Assembly: GCA_031271805.1 (NCBI GenBank)
Contig: JAISUX010000114.1
Coordinates: 1-64,000 of the forward strand
Direction of reading: 5' to 3'
Source: Tannerella sp.
GTDB lineage: Bacteria; Bacteroidota; Bacteroidia; Bacteroidales; Tannerellaceae
DNA: 64,000 nt
In this document: positions 17,705-26,686 of the stretch, piece by piece
Layout: the number at the start of each line of letters is the position of its first letter
How positions within the stretch are numbered: the stretch's first letter is position 1
The notes under the pieces: generated by a model
Told to the model about the DNA's origin: nothing
What the model saw: only the letters and a program-made list of their open reading frames with translations
Database searches by the model: none
Made by a program: the position numbers and the translations under genes

Positions 17705-20700
17705 ATGAGTAAATTAATGACTTCAAGAAACGGCTTTATACCCGTTTTACTGTGTATATTCCTGGCGGGAATCATACACGCAGACTGCTTAGCGCAGCAG
17801 ACCGGCCGTATCACTGGTACAGTAACCGACGTCAGCGGTGAGCCGCTCGCCGGTGTAAACATTGTCGTAAAAGGCACTACTATCGGCACCATTACAGACA
17901 GCGACGGGAAATATGTCCTCCCCCCCCCCCCCCGCGGGTGGCGCTGTCCTGGCGGCTTCTTATGTGGGATACATCACAAAAGAAGTAGCTGTGGGAAATC
18001 AGACCGTAATCAATTTTATCCTCGATGAAGACACTCAAAATCTGGAAGAGGTAATTGTTATTGGTTACGGTACGCAGAAGAAAATCAATCTTACGGGTGC
18101 GGTACAGAATGTTACGAGTGCGGAGATAACGCGCCGCAACACTTCAAACGCATCCGTAGCTTTGCAGGGCTTGGTGCCGGGTATGTCGGTCGTGCAGTCG
18201 TCGGGGCAGCCCGGAGCTGACGGCGCCGGCATCGTTATTCGCGGAAACGGCTCGCTGAACTCGTCGCTCGACCCGCTGATTCTTATCGACGGTGTACAGG
18301 GCGATATCAACAACATCGACCTGAACTCCATCGAATCAATTTCAATCCTGAAAGACGCCGCCTCGGCTTCTATTTACGGTTCACGCTCGTCGAACGGCGT
18401 TATTCTGATAACAACGAAGCGCTCGAAAGAGGAGAAACTGAGCATCTCCTATAACGGATATGCCGGATTTAACTCCCCGACCGAGCTGCCCGAACCTGTT
18501 GACGCCATCGGTTACATGGAAGCAATCAACGTTGCCCGCGCTAACGGCGGCTTAGACCCGCAGTACTCGCAGGAACTGATTAACCAGTACAAGACCCAGG
18601 GCGCCGACCAGTATTACCGCTACGACACGAACTGGCGCGATGCTATCATCAAGAAAAGCGCTTTCGTGCACAATCATTCCGTCAGCATGAGCGGTGGCAG
18701 TAAAAACATCAACTACTATGCCAATGCCGGTTATTACTGGCAGGACGGCCAGATTGACAACAACAATTATTCGCGTATGATATTGCGTGTAAACACCGAC
18801 ACAAAGATAACCGACTGGATGAAGCTCGGTTTAGACCTCAATATCAGGCAGTCGGAAGCAGTTCGTCCGAGTATCGAAGCCGCGTCATACATCATTAACA
18901 AGGCGACAACGTTTACTCCCGTCTTTTCAGGCGTCAACAGCGACGGTACCTGGGGATTCGGTCAGAACGGCGATAATCCTATTGCAACGGTAGCTGAGGG
19001 CGGTCTTCACAAAGGGGTTACTCCGGAACTTGGTATTAAAGGCTCGCTGCAATTCAATCCCTTCAAAGGTTTTGAGGCGCTGGCAAGCTACAGCAGCCGC
19101 AGGGTGGAATATAAATACGATTATTTTATAAACCCATACGACACATACGAAACGGGAACTTTCCGCACCACTTACCCCACCACCGGTAACCAGAAAACTG
19201 AAGGCTGGCAGCAATCCATTTACAATCAGTTTAATGCGCAGGCTTCATACGAGAAAGACATTGCTCTGCATAACTTCAAAATACTGGCAGGTATGCAGAC
19301 CGAAGAAATTCTTAATCATTCTTTCGATGCTTCCCGTAAAGGATTTAACTATCCGGGCTTTGAAGAAATAGGCCATGGCGACCCTCTGACGGCGACTAAC
19401 GGCGGCGGACGCTCGGAATGGGCTATGCTGTCGTGGTTCGGACGTATCAATTACGCTTTTGCCGGCAAATATTTAGTAGAGCTTGACGGTCGCCGCGACG
19501 CTTCTTCGCGCTTCGCCGTAGGACATCGCTGGGGCTTCTTCCCTTCTGCTTCCGTAGCATGGAGGGTTTCGGAAGAATCTTTCTTTGAGCCTCTGAAGCA
19601 GACGATTAACAACCTGAAACTCCGCGCATCCTACGGAACGCTTGGTAATCAGGATATTTCGGGATACTATCCTTATGCTGCTACCTTAGCGTCAGGCTAT
19701 GGATACCGTTTCAACGGCGTCCTCAGTTCCGGCGTTACACAGACTACGATGTCCAATTCATTGATTTCATGGGAAAAATCGACCCAGAAAAATTTCGCCG
19801 TCGAATTTGACATACTCAATTCGAGGTTGGGAATTGTTTTCGACTACTATATCAAAAACATCGACGACATGTTGCAACAGCTGCCTGTTCCGTCGTATGT
19901 CGGCTTAGGCTCTCCATGGGAGAACGCAGGCTCGATGCGCAACAAGGGTTGGGATTTGTCGCTCTCGTGGCGCGACCGCATCGGCGAGTTCAGCTATTAT
20001 CTTAAGGGCATGATGTTTGACGTGAAGAACAAAGTAACAGACCTTTACGGTCAGGAATATATCAGTTCAACTACTACCACCCAGGAAGGCTATCCGATGT
20101 GGTCGTGGTACGGCTATGTAGCTGACGGCTTCTTCACTTCGCAGTCGGAAATCGACAATACGCCTGTTTACGGTGGCAACAAGAACAATGTAAAACCCGG
20201 ATATATACGGTATAAAGACATCAGCGGACCTGACGGCGCGCCCGACGGTAAAATTGATGACAACGACCGTCAGATTATCGGCGACCCGTTCCCGCGTTAT
20301 CAGTTCTCACTCTCGCTTGGCGGCGAATATAAAGGATTTGATTTAACCGTATTCCTGCAGGGAGTAGGGAAGAAAGACATACTGCAGACCGGTTCCGGCG
20401 CCCGCCCGTTTCATGTAGGCAGAACCGTTTTCAAATACCAGCTTGATACATGGTCGCCTGAGAATCCCAATGCCGAATATCCTCTGTTACTGATTGAAGG
20501 TCAGGATGGCACCAATCCCAATAATATACCTTCATCTTTCTGGATTAAGAGCGGAGCTTATGCCCGACTGAAAAATGTGGTCATAGGCTACACACTGCCG
20601 CGGAAATGGCTCACTCCGGTCAATTTAAGCAAAGTGCGCCTCTATATAAGCGGTCAGAATCTGGCCACAATCTCGAACGCCTATCCGGGCTACGACCCTG

Positions 20701-20774
20701 AGAACAGCGTCAGCAGCGGCAGTTTCTACCCCGTCATGCGTACGCTTACCTTCGGATTAGATATTAATTTTTAA
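17705..20774 (+). CDS. SusC/RagA-family TonB-dependent receptor, frameshifted at a poly-C tract as given
   Basis: Frame 1 (17705-) encodes the signal peptide and ITGTVTDVSGEPLAGVNIVVKGTTIGTITDSDGKYVL. After the C-tract the receptor continues in another frame: AGGAVLAASYVGYITKEVAVGNQ...LEEVIVIGYGTQKKINLTGAVQNV... to 20774. Confidence 0.9.
17920..17933 (+). repeat. Poly-C homopolymer tract (14 C) inside susC
   Basis: gtcct followed by 14 C then gcgggtggc; 14 C is out of frame, 13 C would restore YVLPPPPAGGAVLAASYVGY. Confidence 0.9.
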
Positions 20775-20786
20775 TGCTTTACGAAT

Positions 20787-22550
20787 ATGAAAACAATATT
20801 TTATAAAATATCCATACTTGCCGTAATCGGCATATTATCAGCTTCATGTTCCGACTTTTTAGACCGCGAGCCGACAACTTACGCCTCCGCAGGTTTCTAT
20901 AAATCGGAAGCTGCCATAAAAGACGGTAACGCAGGCGTTTACAATAATTTATACTGCATGATTACCTATAATCTTCCCTACTCTACCAATCTTGACCATT
21001 ATACGGGTTTAGGCGCTGAGAGAACGGAAAATACTACTATTGGTGCAGGCGGAGGTCTGAACCAGGACAATGCGTGGATTTACAGCTTCTGGAACAACCA
21101 GTTTACGACCATTGCCCGCGCCAATGCCCTGATTGAAGGTTCGAAGGATTATATCGACGGATTGAGCGATTTGTCGAAACAGTATGTAGCCGAGGTGCGC
21201 TGTCTGCGGGCTTTATGCTACTACAATCTTATTTCGCTTTTCGGCAATGTCCCGTTCTTTACCGAACCGGTAACTGTTGAGGAGTATGATGTGGAACGTA
21301 CAGACCGCGCCGTAGTGCTTGATTTCATCCTGTCCGATTTAGACAACGCTGCTGCCTTCCTGCCATGGACGGCTACCGAACTTGGTCGCGCCGACCGCTC
21401 GTTTGCTTACGGACTGAAAGCCCGAGCTGCGTTGCTTGGAGGCAGTCTTAACTACGCCGGCAAAGGGCAGGAGTATTTCCGCACCGCTGCCGACGCCGCT
21501 AAAATGGTAATCGGACAGCGCGCCTTAGCAGCCAACTACGATGACCTGTTTACCATTACCGGTCAGGCAAAAGCCGATGTAAAGAACGAATCCATTTTTT
21601 CGCTGATGTATTCCAATCAGGGGTCAATCCTTATTCACATGATAGCTTTCGGACAGGTGTCGCGTAACACCGGTCAGACCGGACGTCACCCCCTGATGCT
21701 GCTTGCCGACACTTACGAGTGTATTGACGGCCTGCGCATCGACGAATCGCCGCTATATGACCCGCGCCATCCGCAACGCAATCGCGACCCGCGTTTCCAT
21801 TCCACGCTCTGGATGCATGGCGATACCGTTACCGTCAACAACGGCTCTTTGGTTACGCAGGTGCTTGACGCATACGAGCCGGAGTGTTACTTCCTTAACA
21901 ATGCTACCGGTGAATGGGAACTCCGTACTAACGCCGACATCAACAGCGCTGCTGCATGGGCAAGTTTCTGTAATGCAGGCTCCGGTTATATCTGGGCGAA
22001 ATTCAGCTATGAAACAGCGCAAAACATCAGCGCACAGACCTCTAATGTGCCTGTGTTGCGTTATGCGGAGGTGTTGCTTACATACGCGGAAGCCAAGATT
22101 GAACTCGGCGAGCTTGAGCAGTCGGTTTACGATGCTATAAATCAGGTTCGTAATCGCTCGCACATGCCGAATGTGTCGGCCGACCGTATCGGTAACCAGC
22201 AAAAGATGCGTCAGTTAGTGCGCCGTGAAAGGAAAGTAGAACTTTTTGAAGAAGGACAGCACGTTGTTGATATGCGTCGCTGGGGCATCGGCGACCTTGT
22301 TAACGGACAGCCAAGCTATGGCAATCCGATACCCGAAATACGTTACGAGGGTTTGAGCGATACCGATATACCGAATTTCAAAAAGAGCGACCGCCACGAC
22401 CTCAACGATATAGCAAGCTATGACGCATATAAGGACAAACTGCGTGTACGCGACGCCAACCGTTTCTGGGATAAGAAGTTTGAACTGTGGCCAATTCCTC
22501 AGTTGGCCAAAGACCGTAGCCCGAACCTCGGTCAGAATGAAGGATATTAA
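20787..22550 (+). CDS. SusD/RagB-family nutrient-binding lipoprotein
   Basis: Lipobox LSASCSDFLDREPTTYAS, ...EVRCLRALCYYNLISLFGNVPFFTEP, VRRERKVELFEEGQHVVDMRRWG. Confidence 0.95.
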   Translation: MKTIFYKISILAVIGILSASCSDFLDREPTTYASAGFYKSEAAIKDGNAGVYNNLYCMITYNLPYSTNLDHYTGLGAERTENTTIGAGGGLNQDNAWIYSFWNNQFTTIARANALIEGSKDYIDGLSDLSKQYVAEVRCLRALCYYNLISLFGNVPFFTEPVTVEEYDVERTDRAVVLDFILSDLDNAAAFLPWTATELGRADRSFAYGLKARAALLGGSLNYAGKGQEYFRTAADAAKMVIGQRALAANYDDLFTITGQAKADVKNESIFSLMYSNQGSILIHMIAFGQVSRNTGQTGRHPLMLLADTYECIDGLRIDESPLYDPRHPQRNRDPRFHSTLWMHGDTVTVNNGSLVTQVLDAYEPECYFLNNATGEWELRTNADINSAAAWASFCNAGSGYIWAKFSYETAQNISAQTSNVPVLRYAEVLLTYAEAKIELGELEQSVYDAINQVRNRSHMPNVSADRIGNQQKMRQLVRRERKVELFEEGQHVVDMRRWGIGDLVNGQPSYGNPIPEIRYEGLSDTDIPNFKKSDRHDLNDIASYDAYKDKLRVRDANRFWDKKFELWPIPQLAKDRSPNLGQNEGY

Positions 22551-22551
22551 A

Positions 22552-24243
22552 ATGAAGAGAAGAGAATTTTTGAATTACGGTATCACAGCCGGCGTAATGT
22601 CGTCGTTACCTTCATTATTATTAGCGAATTGTAACGACGGCAAAACAGCCGGACTGACAGATGGGCATGAGATTGCATCTGATATTGTTATCATCGGCGG
22701 CGGACTTGGGGGTTCCGCCGCCGCTCTTGCCGCTTTGCGCAACGGCTTGAAGGTGATAATGACCGAAGAAACCGACTGGATTGGCGGACAGCTGACACAG
22801 CAGGGCGTGCCGCCCGATGAGCATCCGTGGATAGAAACGCATGGCTCAACGAAGGCTTATCGCGACTTCCGCAATGCTATCCGCAGTTATTACCACAGCC
22901 ACTACCCGCTTACTGCCGACGCCCGCGCGCGTCAATACCTTAATCCGGGCGACGGAGAGGTGTCGCGGCTTTGTTGCGAACCGCGTGTGGCGCTCGCTGC
23001 GCTCTATGATATTTTTAATCCTTATATCAGCAGCGGCAAACTGATATTGCTTCTAAACTGCAAAGCGGTTGCTGCCGATGTTACGGCCGACAGGGTGAGA
23101 GCGGTCAAAGTGGCTTTTTCGGACGGGAAAGGTGAACAGATACTTCACGCACAGTATTTTGTGGACGCCACCGAGATGGGCGACCTGTTACCGCTGACAG
23201 GTACGGAGTTCGTTCGCGGCGCCGAAGCGCGTAAAGATACCGACGAGTTGCATGCCGCAGAGACGGCTGACCCCGATAACCAGCAGTCGTTCACCCTTTG
23301 CTTCGCGATGGACTATATCAAAGACCGTAATTTTGTGGGCGATAAGCCCGAAAACTATGACTACTGGCGCAATTTCATTCCGCCGCTGACGCCGCCGTGG
23401 TCGGGCAAGCTGCTCGACCTGTCGTACAGCACGCCGTCAACGCTTGTGCCAAAGCTACTGGGTTTTCATCCCGAAGGGGTTCCTACGGGTAATGCACTCA
23501 ATCTCTGGAATTACCGGCGGATTATCAATAAAAACAACTTCACGCCCGGATTCTACGACGGTGATATCACAATCGTCAACTGGCCTCAAAACGACTATAT
23601 GCTTGGCAACCCCGATACGGATTTCGACCGTCACGTAGCCGGTGCGCGCCAGTTGAGTCATGCCCTGTTCTACTGGCTGCAGACAGAGTGTCCGCGTCCC
23701 GACGGCGGACAGGGATGGGCCGGTCTGCGCCTGCGTGGAGATGTGCTCGGCACAGCCGACGGCATGGCTAAATATCCCTATATCCGCGAATCGCGACGTA
23801 TAAAGGCGCTTTTTACCGTCCTCGAAGAGCATGTAGGAAAAGAACAGCGAGTGGCGGTATCAGGGCGGTCTTCTGCAGCAGAGTTTGCCGACAGCGTCGG
23901 CGTCGGATACTATCATATTGATTTGCATCCAAGTACGAAAGGCAATAACTATATTGATTTCGATTCCCTGCCGTTTCAGATTCCGCTTGGGGCGCTAATA
24001 CCGCAACGGATAGAAAACCTGCTTCCGGCCTGCAAGAACATCGGCACGACGCATATCACAAACGGCTGTTACCGCCTGCATCCGGTAGAATGGAACATCG
24101 GCGAATCGGTCGGCTGTTTAGTCGCCTACGCTATTCAGCACAAAACGACGCCGCACGCTGTCCGGGAAAAACAGGACATTCTTTCCGCTTTCCGGTCTCT
24201 AATCCGCGCTCAGGGTATTGAAACGGAATGGCCTGCGGGATAA
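22552..24243 (+). CDS. Tat-exported FAD-dependent oxidoreductase (FAD_oxidored/PF12831-like)
   Basis: MKRREFLNYGITAGVMSSLPSLLLANC (twin-arginine + lipobox), DIVIIGGGLGGSAAALAALRNGLKVIMTEETDWIGGQLTQQGVPPDEHPWIETHGST. Confidence 0.9.
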   Translation: MKRREFLNYGITAGVMSSLPSLLLANCNDGKTAGLTDGHEIASDIVIIGGGLGGSAAALAALRNGLKVIMTEETDWIGGQLTQQGVPPDEHPWIETHGSTKAYRDFRNAIRSYYHSHYPLTADARARQYLNPGDGEVSRLCCEPRVALAALYDIFNPYISSGKLILLLNCKAVAADVTADRVRAVKVAFSDGKGEQILHAQYFVDATEMGDLLPLTGTEFVRGAEARKDTDELHAAETADPDNQQSFTLCFAMDYIKDRNFVGDKPENYDYWRNFIPPLTPPWSGKLLDLSYSTPSTLVPKLLGFHPEGVPTGNALNLWNYRRIINKNNFTPGFYDGDITIVNWPQNDYMLGNPDTDFDRHVAGARQLSHALFYWLQTECPRPDGGQGWAGLRLRGDVLGTADGMAKYPYIRESRRIKALFTVLEEHVGKEQRVAVSGRSSAAEFADSVGVGYYHIDLHPSTKGNNYIDFDSLPFQIPLGALIPQRIENLLPACKNIGTTHITNGCYRLHPVEWNIGESVGCLVAYAIQHKTTPHAVREKQDILSAFRSLIRAQGIETEWPAG

Positions 24244-24249
24244 GTAAAA

Positions 24250-24875
24250 TAGCCATAGCCTACGACAACGACTTCATCCAACACCATGGCGTCTTCCTGA
24301 AGCGTGATGTTGAGGAATGTTTGGCTGCCGACGGGTATTTCCTGCATTACATATCCGATAAACGAAATCTGTAACACCGCATTCTCCTTGACGGTCAGTG
24401 TGAATTTTCCGTCTGCATCCGTGCTGCTACCGTTCGCAGTCCCCTTCTCGACTATGTTTGCGCCCGGAATAGGTTCGTTAGTGGCCGCATCAATAACCGT
24501 ACCGGTCACTGTTCGTTGGGATTTCCCCGAAGTAGCTACCGCTGTGGCGGTTTTCTTGTCAGAAATGACGATTGAACGGTCGGATACGATGCTGTATTCG
24601 AGATTCCGTCCCTTCAGTACGTCATTTAACACTACGCTTACCGGCACATTTTCGTATGAAATGCTGATGTCCTTGCGGTTGTCAATGACTACATCTCGAT
24701 ACGAAAACCGGTACGTTGTTTGCTTCTCAATTGCTCCGAACACTTCTTTTAACGAAACATTCGTCATTCGGATTGTAATAAGTTGATCCTTTGTTTGCGC
24801 CGTAAGGCTTTGATAGCCGATAAGCAAACATAACACAATCCATGTTGTCAGTCTAATTTTTGAAAATTTTTCCAT
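24250..24875 (-). pseudogene. SusC-like receptor N-terminal cassette only: signal peptide + STN + carboxypeptidase-regulatory-like + TonB-box region, truncated
   Basis: MEKFSKIRLTTWIVLCLLIGYQSLTAQTKDQLITIRMTNVSLKEVFGAIEKQTTYRFSYRD...VTGTVIDAATNEPIPGANIVEKGTANGSSTDADGKFTL...LDEVVVVGYG, then the frame ends in the 3' end of the convergent oxidoreductase gene. Confidence 0.85.
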
Positions 24876-24966
24876 TCGGTAATAAATTAAATAAATATTT
24901 GTCGGTAAAGACAAGTGTTACCGACAGAAAGTACCGATGAAAAGATGTGTTTTATAACATGTTTTT

Positions 24967-25950
24967 TCAATTTGCCGATTTCAAAAATACCGTTCCATTC
25001 TTAAGTGTGGCTTTGAAATGGTACGATTTCTCGAAGATATAGAGCGTTTCGTTGAGGCTGTAGTTGGGGATAACGCCGGTGAATGGGTCATTCAGGCAGT
25101 CGCCGCAGTCTGTTTCGATGACGATGCCGTATGTTTCCTCGACAGTTCTAAGGGCGTCTTTCAACGGTGTATTATGGAATACCATCTCGCCGCGTCTCCA
25201 AGCGGATATTTTATGTATGTCGTCAATAGGTATCACAGTTATTTTGCCATCCGCATAGTTCAGGATGGCTTTTTGGTTGGGTTTGAGTGTTACGTTATTT
25301 CCCGTCATGGATGATTCAAACCTGACGCTTCCTTTTTCGAGCATCAACTCTGCCGTTGCATCATCACTACGGGCTAACAGATTGAATGTGGTGCCTAATA
25401 CGGTGACATTAAGCCCCTTGGATTCGATGTTAAAAGGTCGTTTGCTATCCTTTCCGACCTGGAAGTATCCTTCGCCGTCGAATCGGATGCGGCGTTCGCT
25501 CTTGTTATACAGTTTCGGAGAATAGATAAGGCGCGAATTGCTGTTGACAGCCACTTGCGAGCCATCGGGCAATGTAATGCTTGCGCGTTCGCCCATCTCG
25601 GTAGCAATAACGACATCTGCCATTTCCAACTGTTTGTTCTCGCGATAGAAATAAATTGTGGTCGAGACAAACAACAGAATCAGCGCTGCAGCTGCAATCT
25701 GCAGGAATTTGACGGGCGTGAGCCAAACCGTCGGACGGACGCTCGTCTTACTGTCTATACGCCGTTTCATACGCTCCGTCAGGGCGTCGTCAATAGCCGA
25801 TACATCAGGCGTCTCCTTCATCCAACGTTCATTCATCGCCTGTTCGATATCCCTGTCTGTCATCGAATTGACTTCTTCGCGGAGAGCTTTCAATTCCTTG
25901 GGCGTCAGGCGGTCGTGCAAATATTTAACTTCAAGTTCCGAATATTTCAT
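24967..25950 (-). CDS. FecR-family anti-sigma factor
   Basis: TM segment, ITLPDGSQVAVNSNSRLIYSPKLYNKSERRIRFDGEGYFQVGKDSKRPFNIESKGLNVTVLGTTFNL, C-terminal DUF4974-like end. ATG at 25950 overlaps the sigma stop (ATGA). Confidence 0.93.
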   Translation of the reverse strand: MKYSELEVKYLHDRLTPKELKALREEVNSMTDRDIEQAMNERWMKETPDVSAIDDALTERMKRRIDSKTSVRPTVWLTPVKFLQIAAAALILLFVSTTIYFYRENKQLEMADVVIATEMGERASITLPDGSQVAVNSNSRLIYSPKLYNKSERRIRFDGEGYFQVGKDSKRPFNIESKGLNVTVLGTTFNLLARSDDATAELMLEKGSVRFESSMTGNNVTLKPNQKAILNYADGKITVIPIDDIHKISAWRRGEMVFHNTPLKDALRTVEETYGIVIETDCGDCLNDPFTGVIPNYSLNETLYIFEKSYHFKATLKNGTVFLKSAN

Positions 25951-26561
25951 CTGCTTGTTTTTTTTGTAAGACAATTTTTTTTAAAATCAGTACCATATAA
26001 AATCTTTTGCAAGGCTTTCATTCCGAGCGAAAGTTGATTCTTGACAGTCTGGATGCTGAGGGACAACTGCTCGGCGATGTCTTTATTAGACCGCCCTTCA
26101 AGCCGCGACATCTTAATCACTTTCCGCTGCGTATCAGGCAATTTAGTAAGCATCCGCTGTAGCATGGCAACAAACTCTTCATATTCCAACCGGTCATGAA
26201 TGTTATCGTCCGCTATTTTGTCGGCATATTCCACATAATCTTCGTAAACAGGAGAATTAATTGCTGATTTATAAGCGTTTATCAACTGATGTTTTGCTAT
26301 TGTGAACAACAGCGGGCGGAGTGATTCTTCATTGCGTATAGTTTCGCGCTTGTTCCATAGCTGCACAAAAACATCCTGAACGATCTCTTCGGCGTCTTCT
26401 ACTTGCTTGGTATATTGCCGACAAAAAGCAAATAAGCGCTTCGCGTACATATTATAAATCGTGGTAAAAGCGCTATACGAACCGCTCTTCAATTCGCGAA
26501 TGATGTTCCGCTCATTGAAGATATTGTTTTCCGTTTGAGAATCGTTCTTGGATGCATCCAT
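25947..26561 (-). CDS. ECF RNA polymerase sigma-70 factor (FecI-like)
   Basis: YNMYAKRLFAFCRQYTKQVEDAEEIVQDVFVQLWNKRE ... LPDTQRKVIKMSRLEGRSNKDIAEQLSLSIQTVKNQLSLGMKAL. Confidence 0.95.
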   Translation of the reverse strand: MDASKNDSQTENNIFNERNIIRELKSGSYSAFTTIYNMYAKRLFAFCRQYTKQVEDAEEIVQDVFVQLWNKRETIRNEESLRPLLFTIAKHQLINAYKSAINSPVYEDYVEYADKIADDNIHDRLEYEEFVAMLQRMLTKLPDTQRKVIKMSRLEGRSNKDIAEQLSLSIQTVKNQLSLGMKALQKILYGTDFKKNCLTKKTSR

Positions 26562-26686
26562 CTGTTAATAAAATTGTTACATGCATAACTGATTGTATAT
26601 TCAGCTACAAATATACACTTGATCCATGAAATATCAAAATAATTTAAAGAAAAAAAATATGAAAAACAGGTATAACGGGATGAATT

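Noticed and set aside
18040-18075. Perfect recombination-site inverted repeat with 24250-24285
   Set aside because: Compared by eye, the two TonB-box regions share only scattered identity and none past GYG, so no bona fide inverted repeat is claimed; only the geometry is reported.
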